DNA of 64,000 nt from Xanthomonas codiaei. GTDB taxonomy: Bacteria; Pseudomonadota; Gammaproteobacteria; Xanthomonadales; Xanthomonadaceae. The notes beneath the pieces were generated by a model. The model was not told where the DNA came from and made no database searches. It was given only the letters and a program-made list of their open reading frames with translations. Numbering within the stretch: the stretch's first letter is position 1; every line of letters starts with the position of its first letter. Position numbers and translations under genes: made by a program. Shown one piece after another: positions 56,671 through 64,000 of the stretch. Where the stretch lies: NCBI RefSeq assembly GCF_002939785.1, contig NZ_MDEC01000028.1:1-64000 (forward strand). The letters are read 5' to 3'.

Positions 56671-58347
56671 TCAGCTGCCCAAGGCTTCCGGCAACAAGGC
56701 ATCCACGAATGCCACCGGATCGAACACGCGCAGGTCCTCCGGGCGCTCGCCGATGCCGGCGAAGCGGATCGGGATGTTGAACTCGCGTGCCAGCGCGAAC
56801 ACCACGCCACCCTTGGCGGTGCCATCGAGCTTGGTCACCACCAGGCCGGTGACGCCGACCGCGGCATGGAACTGACGCAGCTGCGAAATGGCGTTCTGGC
56901 CGGTGGTGCCGTCGATGACCATCAGCACTTCGTGCGGGGCGGCGGCGTCGATCTTGCCGAGCACGCGACGGATCTTGCCCAGTTCGTTCATCAGGCCGGT
57001 CTGGGTGTGCAGGCGGCCGGCGGTGTCGGCGATCAATACATCGGTACCGCGCGCCTTGGCGGCCTGCAGCGCATCGAAGGCCACCGACGCGGCGTCGGCG
57101 TTCTGCCCCTGCGCGATCACCGCCACGCCATTGCGGTCGCCCCAGGCCTGCAGCTGCGCCACCGCGGCAGCGCGGAAGGTGTCGCCGGCGGCCAGCATCA
57201 GGCTGTGGCCCTCGTCCTTGAAGCGCTTGGCGAGCTTGCCGATGGTGGTGGTCTTGCCGACGCCATTGACGCCGACGGTGAGCACCACGAACGGCTTGAG
57301 CGAGCGGTCGATCAGCAGCGGCTTGGACACCGGCTGCAGCAGCGCGATGAGGTCGGCGCGCAAGGCCTTGAACAGGGCCTGGGCGTCGGCGAATTCGCGC
57401 GATTTCATGCGCTTGCGCAGGCCTTCCACCAGCGCGGTGGTGGCGCCGATGCCGACGTCGGCGGTGATCAGCGCGGTTTCGATCTCGTCGAGCAGGTCGT
57501 CGTCGAGCTTGGGGTTGCGCGAGAACAGGCCACCGAAGCTGCGTGCGAAGCTGCTGTTGCGCAGGCGCTCACGCCAGCCGGGTTTGCCGGCCGGCGCAGC
57601 GGGCAGGGTATCGTGCTGGCCGACGATGCTGTCGCCATCCTGCGTGGCCGGCGCCGGACTGCTGACGATGGCTGGTGCGGTGACCACCGGAGCGGTACTC
57701 GCGGGAGCGGCGGCAGGGGCGGCGGAGGCCGCTGGGGTTGCTGCCGGCGGCACGATGGCCGGCGCAGCGGCGACCGATGGGATGGCCGCGGGCACGGCAG
57801 CAGCAGGTGCGGCGCCCGATGGTGTGGTGGCCGGTGCTGGCGCTGCCGGCTGCGTCGGGGGAGCTGCCGCAGGGGCGGGCGCGGCAGCAGGCGCGTCCGG
57901 CACATGCTGCGGCTGCACGACCACCGGCGGAACCACCACCACCGGGGTCGGCGGGGTGGGCGCAGCGCTCGGTGCCGGATCCGGCAGGGCCTGCAGGGCG
58001 GACGGTGCTGCTGCGGCAGGCGGCGCCGGCGCGCTCGGCACCGCGGCGATGCTTTGCGCCTGGCCGGTGCGTGCCGCGATGTCGCGCGCGAGCGCGTCGG
58101 CCGGGGTCACAGCCGGCTTGGGGGTGTCCGCCATCGGCGCGGGCGCTGCGGCTGGCGCGGGCGTTACTGGCGTTTCGATGGCCGGCGCTGTGCCGGTCTG
58201 CGCAGGCGGCATGGCCTCGAGCGGCGAGCCAGGCGTGGCGGCAGCCGGCGCGGTGGGGAATGCGGCTGCCAGTTCTTCCAGGCTGTAGCGCGAAGTACGC
58301 GAGCTGTCGGGCGTGGTGGGCTTGTTGCGGCGGAAAAAGCTGGCCAT
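56671..58347 (-). CDS. ftsY: Signal recognition particle receptor FtsY
   Basis: This 558-residue SRP GTPase targets ribosomes making membrane proteins to the translocon. The NG domain occupies the C-terminal 310 residues, with GVNGVGKTTTIGKLAKRF (P-loop), DTFRAAAVAQLQAW, ADTAGRLHTQTGLMNEL and VTKLDGTAKGGVVF. The N-terminal 240 residues are an Ala/Pro/Val-rich low-complexity stretch replacing the acidic A-domain of E. coli FtsY. The start MASFFRRNKPTTPD at 58347 has a basic amphipathic N-terminus suited to membrane contact. Confidence 0.95.
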   Translation of the reverse strand: MASFFRRNKPTTPDSSRTSRYSLEELAAAFPTAPAAATPGSPLEAMPPAQTGTAPAIETPVTPAPAAAPAPMADTPKPAVTPADALARDIAARTGQAQSIAAVPSAPAPPAAAAPSALQALPDPAPSAAPTPPTPVVVVPPVVVQPQHVPDAPAAAPAPAAAPPTQPAAPAPATTPSGAAPAAAVPAAIPSVAAAPAIVPPAATPAASAAPAAAPASTAPVVTAPAIVSSPAPATQDGDSIVGQHDTLPAAPAGKPGWRERLRNSSFARSFGGLFSRNPKLDDDLLDEIETALITADVGIGATTALVEGLRKRMKSREFADAQALFKALRADLIALLQPVSKPLLIDRSLKPFVVLTVGVNGVGKTTTIGKLAKRFKDEGHSLMLAAGDTFRAAAVAQLQAWGDRNGVAVIAQGQNADAASVAFDALQAAKARGTDVLIADTAGRLHTQTGLMNELGKIRRVLGKIDAAAPHEVLMVIDGTTGQNAISQLRQFHAAVGVTGLVVTKLDGTAKGGVVFALAREFNIPIRFAGIGERPEDLRVFDPVAFVDALLPEALGS

Positions 58348-58518
58348 TGGCAACGCAGTAGGGGAAACCGGGAATTCTACCATCCGGGCCCCGGCGCACC
58401 TTGACGCGCCTTTCAGTGCTGCGCTGTGAGACCGGCGGCAAGGATGACGTCAGCGAGCCCTGTCATGCTGCCGAATTCGGCATTTGTGCCAGCTTTGTGT
58501 CAGCGCTTGGATGCAGAC

Positions 58519-59235
58519 TTACAGCTGTCCCTTGAGGGCACGATAATCGCGCGGCGTCATGCCGACGGTGGCCTTGAACTGGCGCGCGAACGCGCTCTGG
58601 TCGGCGAAGCCGCAGCGCTGGCCGATGCTGGCGATACTGTCCTCGCCGTACAGCAGCCGCATCGCCGATTCGATGCGCAGCTTGGTCAGCAGCTGCTGCG
58701 GGGTGACCTGGAACACGCGGCGGAAGTGCCGTTCCAGCTGCGCCACCGACAGCCCGGCCAGGTCGGCCAGGGCCTGCACGCGCAGGTTGTCGCCGAAGTT
58801 GGCCTGCATGTGGTCCATCACCTGGCTGAGGCGTTCATAGGCTGAATGGCGGTTGTCGGGCTGGCCCAGGTCGCGCGAGATGCCGACCACGCCGATCACC
58901 TCGTTGGCCTCGCACAGCGGGCGCTTGAAGGTCAGGCACCAGCCGGGCAACCGGTTGGGATACAGGTGCACTTCCAGCTGGTTGTCGATGAGTTCGCCGA
59001 GCAGCACGCGACGGTCCTGCATCATGTAGCTGCCGCCCAGCGGCAGCGGAAATACCTCCAGCGGCGAGCGCCCGATGATCTCGCTGCGCAGCTTGCGCCC
59101 GAGCCGGCGCACCAGGGTGAGATTGCAGTGGGTGTAGCGGCCTTCGCCATCCTTGATGAAGAACACCACGTCCGGCAGTGCATCGAACAGCGTCTGCATT
59201 TCCAGCGCGGGAAGGTTGAGGTCCATCGGGGTCAT
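58519..59235 (-). CDS. PAS-AraC transcriptional regulator, probable activator of hydroxyproline catabolism
   Basis: This 238-residue protein has an N-terminal PAS-like domain (MQTLFDALPDVVFFIKDGEG, IGRSPLEVFPLPLG, GVVGISRDL) and a C-terminal AraC double HTH (VQALADLAGLSVAQLERHFR, then CGFADQSAFARQFKATVGMTPRDYR). It lies head to head with the hydroxyproline operon (161 bases apart), so it probably controls that operon in response to hydroxyproline or a catabolite. Start choice is uncertain: ATG at 59235, ATG at 59226 or GTG at 59247, none with a strong ribosome binding site. Confidence 0.85.
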   Translation of the reverse strand: MTPMDLNLPALEMQTLFDALPDVVFFIKDGEGRYTHCNLTLVRRLGRKLRSEIIGRSPLEVFPLPLGGSYMMQDRRVLLGELIDNQLEVHLYPNRLPGWCLTFKRPLCEANEVIGVVGISRDLGQPDNRHSAYERLSQVMDHMQANFGDNLRVQALADLAGLSVAQLERHFRRVFQVTPQQLLTKLRIESAMRLLYGEDSIASIGQRCGFADQSAFARQFKATVGMTPRDYRALKGQL

Positions 59236-59396
59236 GGTGGCAGTCACGGTTGAACGGCTGTACGAAAGGTGCAGCCCGTTATTGATCCTAGCGCAAACGC
59301 GCGGCCCTGAAGCAGCTTGTCGATTGTGCGGATTTCCGCATTTTCACTTCGCATTGCACGCTAGTCGTTCGCGGGCCGGCGGTGGGAGCATGGGCC
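59236..59396. promoter_or_regulatory. Divergent promoter region of the hydroxyproline operon
   Basis: This stretch separates the AraC-type gene from the epimerase gene and must hold both promoters. It is more AT-rich than its surroundings (for example TTATTGATC near 59280 and GCGGATTTCCGCATTTTCAC near 59327, which contains the small palindrome GCGGATTTCCGC). The palindrome is a candidate regulator site only. Confidence 0.4.
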
Positions 59397-60335
59397 ATGC
59401 ACACCATCGACGTCATCGACTCCCATACCGCCGGCGAACCTACCCGGGTGGTGCTCTCCGGCTTTCCCGACCTGGGCGAGGGCGACCTGGCGCAGTGTCG
59501 CGAGCGCTTTGGGCGCGACTTCGATCGCTGGCGCAGCGCCATCGCCTGCGAACCGCGCGGCTCGGACACCATGGTGGGCGCGCTGTTGCTGCCGCCGCGG
59601 GATCAGAGCGCCTGCACCGGAGTGATCTTCTTCAACAACGTGGGTTATCTGGGGATGTGCGGCCACGGCACCATCGGGGTGGTGCGCACGCTGGCGGAGC
59701 TGGGGCGGATCGGGCCAGGGCAGCACCGCATCGAGACCCCGGTCGGCACCGTGGGGGTGGAGCTGGCCGCCGACGGCACGGTGTGGGTGGACAACGTCGA
59801 GAGCTATCGCGCCGCCGCCGGGGTGGAGGTGGACGTGCCGGGCTACGGGCGGGTGCGCGGCGACGTGGCCTGGGGCGGCAACTGGTTCTTCATCACCGAA
59901 CAGGCGCCGTGCGTGCTGGACCTGGCGCATCAGCGCGAGCTCACCGCGTACACCGCGGCGATCCGGCTGGCGCTGGAAGCGGCCGGGATCACGGGGGAGG
60001 CGGGGGGCGAAATCGATCACATCGAAGTCAACGGCGCCGCGCCCGACGGCAGCGGCGTGGCGCGCAACTTCGTGCTGTGCCCGGGGCTGGCCTACGACCG
60101 TTCGCCCTGCGGCACCGGCACCAGCGCCAAGCTGGCCTGCCTGGCCGCCGACGGCAAGCTGGGCGAAGGCGAGCGCTGGGTGCAGCAAGGCATCCTGGGC
60201 AGCGCCTTCGAGGGCAGTTATCGGCTGAGCGGGCGTGGCATTGCGCCGCGCATCAGCGGGCAGGCGCATATCACGGCGCGCTCGCAGCTGGTCATCGACC
60301 CGGCCGATCCGTTCGCCTGGGGCATCGTGGCCTGA
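59397..60335 (+). CDS. lhpA: 4-hydroxyproline 2-epimerase
   Basis: This 312-residue proline-racemase-family enzyme converts trans-4-hydroxy-L-proline to cis-4-hydroxy-D-proline, the first catabolic step. Both catalytic cysteines are present: Cys88 in [11 protein letters not shown] and Cys238 in [12 protein letters not shown]. This two-Cys form marks racemases and epimerases, in contrast to the Thr-containing dehydratases. The start follows GGGAG. The gene's TGA overlaps the next ATG. Plant cell walls are rich in hydroxyproline, a sensible carbon source for a plant pathogen. Confidence 0.92.
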   Translation: MHTIDVIDSHTAGEPTRVVLSGFPDLGEGDLAQCRERFGRDFDRWRSAIACEPRGSDTMVGALLLPPRDQSACTGVIFFNNVGYLGMCGHGTIGVVRTLAELGRIGPGQHRIETPVGTVGVELAADGTVWVDNVESYRAAAGVEVDVPGYGRVRGDVAWGGNWFFITEQAPCVLDLAHQRELTAYTAAIRLALEAAGITGEAGGEIDHIEVNGAAPDGSGVARNFVLCPGLAYDRSPCGTGTSAKLACLAADGKLGEGERWVQQGILGSAFEGSYRLSGRGIAPRISGQAHITARSQLVIDPADPFAWGIVA

Positions 60336-61618
60336 TGGAAGTCCAGCGGCCCGCGCCGGTGGTTGCGTCGGCCCCGTTGTCGGCCGCTGCGATGCCTGCT
60401 GCGATGGCCGGGACATCTGCACCGATGCCCGCGTCGGCGTCGGCGTCGGCGTCAACGCCCGGATTGGGTGCCGAATCCGATTCCGCAGCGTCCGCCACGT
60501 CCACCCGACGCAGTTACGACCTGATCGTGATCGGCGCCGGTATTGTCGGCGCCGCCTGCGCCGAGGCCGCGGCGGGCGAGGGCCTGCGTGTGGCGATCGT
60601 GGAGCCGGGGCCGATCGGCGGCGGCTCCACCGCGGCGGCGATGGGCCATCTGGTGGCGATGGACGACGACCCGGCCGAGCTGGCGCTGTCGGCCTATTCG
60701 CTGCGCCTGTGGGAGCGCTTCGCTACGTTGAGCGAGGCCGAATTCAGCCGTTGCGGCACCTTGTGGGTGGCCCGCGATGCTCGTGAGCTGGCGGCGGTGC
60801 CGGCCAAGATCGCGCGGCTGGCAGCGGCCGGCCTGCACGCTGACGCCATCGATGCGCAGCAGCTGTATGCCCTGGAGCCGCAGCTGGTGCCGGGCCTGGC
60901 CGGCGGCATGCGGGTACCCGACGAAGCGGTGGTGTACCCGCCGCGCGTGGCCCGGCATCTGGTGGGGCTGGCCTGCACGGCGGGGGCGCAGTTGTTCGCT
61001 GGCCGCCGCGTGGCGCAGTTGCTGGAACAGGGCGTGCGCCTGGACGATGGGCAGCAGCTGGCCGGGCCGGTGCTGGTGGCCAGCGGCGTGGCGCTGCCGC
61101 AGCTGCTGCCGGAGCTGGCCCTGCGCCCGCGCAAGGGCCACCTGGTCATCACCGACCGCCACCCCGGGCTGATCCGGCATCAGTTGCTGGAACTGGGCTA
61201 CGCCGATTCGGCACATGGCGCCGACGACACCAGCGTGGCCTTCAACGTGCAGCCGCGGCCCACCGGGCAATTGCTGATCGGTTCGTCGCGGCAGTTCGGC
61301 GAGCACGATCGCGCGCTGTCGATGCCGGTGCTGCAACGCATGCTGCAGCGTGCATTCGCCTATTTGCCGGTGCTGCGCGAGCTGCAGGCCATCCGCGTAT
61401 GGACAGGCCTGCGTCCGGCCACGCCGGACGGGCGGCCGTATCTTGGGGCGGTGCCCGGCCGGCGCGATGTCTGGGTGGCGGCAGGGCACGAGGGGCTGGG
61501 TGTCACCACGGCGCTGGGGAGCGCACGGGTGATCGTGGACAGCCTGCTCGGGCGCACGCCTGCCATCGACCCGGCGCCGTATGCGCCGGCGCGCGCCGTG
61601 CAGGGGCATGCCGCATGA
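60335..61618 (+). CDS. D-hydroxyproline dehydrogenase, FAD (DadA-like) subunit
   Basis: This 427-residue FAD-dependent D-amino-acid oxidoreductase has the dinucleotide motif LIVIGAGIVGAACAEAA near residues 65-82 and the C-terminal TGLRPATPDGRPYLGAVPG followed by GHEGLGVTTALGSA. It should oxidise cis-4-hydroxy-D-proline to pyrroline-4-hydroxy-2-carboxylate. An unusual N-terminal extension of about 60 Ala/Ser/Pro-rich residues precedes the core, partly encoded by a hexamer repeat. The ATG overlapping the epimerase stop (TGATG) fixes the start. The next two coupled genes are its probable partners. Confidence 0.88.
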   Translation: MEVQRPAPVVASAPLSAAAMPAAMAGTSAPMPASASASASTPGLGAESDSAASATSTRRSYDLIVIGAGIVGAACAEAAAGEGLRVAIVEPGPIGGGSTAAAMGHLVAMDDDPAELALSAYSLRLWERFATLSEAEFSRCGTLWVARDARELAAVPAKIARLAAAGLHADAIDAQQLYALEPQLVPGLAGGMRVPDEAVVYPPRVARHLVGLACTAGAQLFAGRRVAQLLEQGVRLDDGQQLAGPVLVASGVALPQLLPELALRPRKGHLVITDRHPGLIRHQLLELGYADSAHGADDTSVAFNVQPRPTGQLLIGSSRQFGEHDRALSMPVLQRMLQRAFAYLPVLRELQAIRVWTGLRPATPDGRPYLGAVPGRRDVWVAAGHEGLGVTTALGSARVIVDSLLGRTPAIDPAPYAPARAVQGHAA

Positions 61619-61860
61619 GCGCGACGGTGCGCCTGCAGGTGGATGCGCAGCCGGTGGAGGTGCCTGCCGGTGCCAGCGTGGCGGCCGCGGTGGCGCAGGC
61701 CACGCTGCAGTTCCGGCAATCGAGCAGCGGGCAGCCGCGTGCGCCGCTGTGCGGCATGGGCGTGTGTTTCGAATGCCGGGTGCGCATCGACGGGATCGGC
61801 CAGCAACGCGCCTGCCTGGTGGAGGCACGCGACGGCATGCAGTTACGTACCGATGGCTGA
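61615..61860 (+). CDS. D-hydroxyproline dehydrogenase, small [2Fe-2S] subunit
   Basis: This 81-residue ferredoxin-like protein has the cysteine pattern PLCGMGVCFECRVRIDG with a last Cys in QQRACLVEA, as in the small subunits of HcnA/SoxA-type complexes. It would carry electrons between the flavin subunits. It overlaps both neighbours (ATGA upstream, 8 bases downstream), so tight coupling of a three-subunit complex is likely. Confidence 0.88.
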   Translation: MSATVRLQVDAQPVEVPAGASVAAAVAQATLQFRQSSSGQPRAPLCGMGVCFECRVRIDGIGQQRACLVEARDGMQLRTDG

Positions 61861-63166
61861 GCGCGTGCTGCATTTCGATATGCTGGTGATCGGCGCAGGG
61901 CCGGCAGGCCTGGCGGCGGCGCAGGCGGCGGCCAGTCACGGCGTGCGCGTGGGCGTGGTGGACATGCAGCCGCGCGCGGGTGGGCAGGTGTGGCGCAGCG
62001 ATGTGCGGCACGGCGCACCGCGGGATGCGCGCGCGTTGCTGCAGCAGGTGGGCGATACCGCCTCGATCACGCTGCTGGCGCGCACGCAGATCGTGCTGGC
62101 GCAGCCCGGATGGCTGCTGGCCGATGGCCCGGACGGCACGCTGCAACTGCATTACGCCGCCCTGGTGCTGGCCACCGGTGCGCGCGAGCTGTTGCTGCCG
62201 TTTCCGGGCTGGACGCTGCCCGGCGTCACCGGCGCCGGCGCGGCGCAGGCGCTGGCCAAGCAGGGCTGGCCGCTGGCCGGCAAGCGCGTGCTGGTGGCCG
62301 GCAGCGGGCCATTGCTGTTGGCCAGCGCTGCGACCTTGCAACGGCATGGCGCCACGGTGCTGGGCATTCACGAACAGGCATCGGCGGCGGCACTGCGCAG
62401 GTTCGCCGCGCAGCTGTGGCGCTGGCCGGGCAAGGCCGCGCAGGCGGTGGCGCTGCGGCTGCAATTGCATCGGGTCGGGTATCGCAGCGGCAGCGTGGTG
62501 GTGGCCGCGCACGGCGATACGCAGTTGCGCGAAGTGGAGCTGGAGGGGCCGGCCGGGCGCAGCCGTCTTGCCTGCGATCAGCTCGCGGTGGGCTACGGCC
62601 TGGTGCCCAACACCGAGCTGGCGCAATTGCTCGGCTGCCAGCTGGAGCCCTGCGGTGCGCATCGGCAGGTGCAGGTGGATGCCTTGCTGCGCACCAGCGT
62701 CACCCAGGTGTTCGCGGCCGGCGAAGCCTGCGGCATCGGCGGGCGCGATTGCGCGCTGGTCGAAGGCGCGATGGCCGGACACATGGCCGCCGGCGCGCCG
62801 GACGAGGCGCTGCGGCTGCAGCCGCGCCGACGTGCGGCGCGCGCGTTTGCGCAACTGCTGCAGCAGCAATTCGCGCTGGACCGGCGCATCCACACCCTGG
62901 CGCGCCCGGACACCCTGGTTTGCCGCTGCGAAGACGTGCCGCTGGGTGCGCTGAACAACTTCCACGATGCACGCGACGCCAAGCTGGCGTCGCGCTGCGG
63001 CATGGGTGCCTGCCAGGGCCGCATCTGCGGCACCGCGCTGGCCGAACTGGGCCACTGCCTGCCCGATCTTTCCACCGACGCCGGCCGCCGGCCGCCGTTG
63101 TTCCCGGTCCGCCTCGCGGCGCTGGCCGACCCGTTCACTTCCGACTCGCAAGGGAATCACCCATGA
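61853..63166 (+). CDS. D-hydroxyproline dehydrogenase, FAD/NAD(P)-binding large subunit
   Basis: This 437-residue pyridine-nucleotide-disulfide-oxidoreductase-like protein has an FAD motif (MLVIGAGPAGLAAAQAAASH), a second Rossmann motif (KRVLVAGSGPLLLASAATL), and a C-terminal BFD-like iron-sulfur region with Cys in LVCRCEDVPLG and SRCGMGACQGRICG. It is of the HcnB/OoxA type. With the DadA-like and ferredoxin-like proteins it forms the heteromeric dehydrogenase known from Pseudomonas hydroxyproline catabolism. Its stop overlaps the next start. Confidence 0.88.
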   Translation: MAERVLHFDMLVIGAGPAGLAAAQAAASHGVRVGVVDMQPRAGGQVWRSDVRHGAPRDARALLQQVGDTASITLLARTQIVLAQPGWLLADGPDGTLQLHYAALVLATGARELLLPFPGWTLPGVTGAGAAQALAKQGWPLAGKRVLVAGSGPLLLASAATLQRHGATVLGIHEQASAAALRRFAAQLWRWPGKAAQAVALRLQLHRVGYRSGSVVVAAHGDTQLREVELEGPAGRSRLACDQLAVGYGLVPNTELAQLLGCQLEPCGAHRQVQVDALLRTSVTQVFAAGEACGIGGRDCALVEGAMAGHMAAGAPDEALRLQPRRRAARAFAQLLQQQFALDRRIHTLARPDTLVCRCEDVPLGALNNFHDARDAKLASRCGMGACQGRICGTALAELGHCLPDLSTDAGRRPPLFPVRLAALADPFTSDSQGNHP

Positions 63167-64000
63167 GCATTGCTGCGTTCTGGCACGGCGTGTTGCCGGC
63201 CATCACCACCCCGTTCACCGCCTCGGGCGAGATCGACCACGACTTCCTCGGCAAGCACGCCAACCAGCTGGTGGACGCCGGCTGCACCGCGATCGTGCCG
63301 CTGGGCTCGTTGGGCGAGGCGGCCACCTTGAGCGTGGACGACAAGCTGGCGATCCTGCGCACGCTGGTCACTGCCCTCAACGGCCGCGTGCCGGTGGTGC
63401 CGGGTATCGCCAGCCTGGCGACCGGCGAAGCGGTGGCGCTGGCCAAGGCGGCCAAGGAGATCGGCTGCGGCGGATTGATGGTGTTGCCGCCGTACGTGTA
63501 TTCCACCGATTGGCGCGAGATGGGCGCGCATGTGCGCGCGGTGATCGGCGCGACCGACCTACCGGTGATCCTGTACAACAACCCGGTGGCTTACAAGACC
63601 GATTTCGGCCCGGCGCAGATCGCCGAGCTGGCCGGCGAGTTCCCGAACCTGCAGGCAGTGAAGGAATCCTCCGGCGACGTGCGCCGCTTTGCCGCCCTGC
63701 AGGAACTGCTGGGCGATCGGCTGGCGCTGCTGGTGGGCATGGACGATGCCATCGTCGAAGGCCTGAGCATGGGCGCCAAGGGCTGGATCGCCGGCCTGGT
63801 CAATGCGTATCCGAAAGAATCGGTACGCCTGTTCGAGCTGGCGCGCGATGGCGGCTACCCGGCGGCCAAGGAGCTGTACAACTGGTTCCTGCCGCTGCTG
63901 CGCCTGGATACCGTGCCTACCTTTGTGCAGCTGATCAAACTGGTGCAGGCAAAGGTGGGCATGGGCAGCGAGCAGGTGCGTGCGCCGCGGCTGGTGGTGG
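63163..64000 (+). CDS. Pyrroline-4-hydroxy-2-carboxylate deaminase (DapA family), 3' end beyond the window
   Basis: The frame is open from the ATG at 63163 to the window edge (279 residues seen, perhaps 20-25 missing). It is a DHDPS/NAL-family (beta/alpha)8 protein: VLPAITTPFTASGEID, VPLGSLGEAATLS, the YNNPVAY motif with catalytic Tyr, and the Schiff-base Lys in QAVKESSGDVRRF. The context defines the substrate: the cyclic imine made by the dehydrogenase is deaminated to alpha-ketoglutarate semialdehyde. A semialdehyde dehydrogenase gene would be expected next. Confidence 0.88.
   Translation, partial: MSIAAFWHGVLPAITTPFTASGEIDHDFLGKHANQLVDAGCTAIVPLGSLGEAATLSVDDKLAILRTLVTALNGRVPVVPGIASLATGEAVALAKAAKEIGCGGLMVLPPYVYSTDWREMGAHVRAVIGATDLPVILYNNPVAYKTDFGPAQIAELAGEFPNLQAVKESSGDVRRFAALQELLGDRLALLVGMDDAIVEGLSMGAKGWIAGLVNAYPKESVRLFELARDGGYPAAKELYNWFLPLLRLDTVPTFVQLIKLVQAKVGMGSEQVRAPRLVV

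Noticed and set aside
60430-60452. Phase-variable switch from the GTCGGC repeat
   Set aside because: The unit is six bases, so changes in copy number keep the frame and cannot switch the gene off.

Overview
The window comes from a GC-rich gammaproteobacterial chromosome and is almost certainly from a Xanthomonas species. The complete xanthan gene cluster (gumB to gumP) is present, preceded by thrS-infC-rpmI-rplT-pheS-pheT-ihfA, a MerR-type gene and a proline tRNA, an arrangement characteristic of that genus. Several Gum proteins differ at scattered positions from the X. campestris pv. campestris proteins as I remember them, so another Xanthomonas species is likely. No species call is made.

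Layout. (1) 1-757: debris of mobile and type IV secretion genes, namely a transposase tail and a VirB6-like fragment. (2) 758-15143: an alpha-glucan (maltodextrin) utilisation locus with a GH13 alpha-glucosidase, a TonB-dependent receptor, a secreted GH97 alpha-glucosidase, a six-hairpin glycosidase-like protein, an MFS sugar transporter, a secreted GH13 amylase/CGTase-like enzyme and a LacI-type regulator. An identical 14-bp near-palindrome (TGAATACGTATGCA) lies in three promoter regions of this locus and is probably the LacI-type operator. (3) 15464-23340: translation genes (thrS, infC with an ATC start codon, rpmI, rplT, pheS, pheT), ihfA, a MerR-type gene and tRNA-Pro. (4) 23812-37832: gumB to gumM, covering lipid-linked pentasaccharide assembly (gumD, M, H, K, I), decoration (gumF, G, L), flipping (gumJ), polymerisation (gumE) and export (gumB, C). 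A cupin gene separates gumM from gumN. (5) 38420-45468: gumN, then gumO and gumP, which run with overlapping stop/start codons into an SDR-type dehydrogenase, a GT21-like membrane glycosyltransferase, a small uncharacterised hydrolase-like protein and a GT1 glycosyltransferase. The gumO to GT1 block looks like a separate, uncharacterised acyl-condensation and glycosylation pathway and is the most interesting part of the window.

(6) 45700-58347: mostly housekeeping genes, including dxs, an HNH nuclease, an acyl-CoA dehydrogenase, a lipoprotein, a lipocalin, tRNA-Phe, mutY-yggX and ftsY. A LOV-domain hybrid histidine kinase (a blue-light sensor) lies among them. (7) 58519-64000: a PAS-AraC regulator divergent from a trans-4-hydroxy-L-proline catabolic operon (epimerase, three-part D-hydroxyproline dehydrogenase, and a DapA-family deaminase cut by the window edge).

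Xanthomonas-type dispersed repeats are scattered between genes: GTAGGAGCG inverted repeats, including a roughly 95-bp tandem array at 48646-48868; GAATCCC repeats; and a CCCTCTCCC palindrome. Most overlapping genes use ATGA or TGATG junctions, so translational coupling is widespread.
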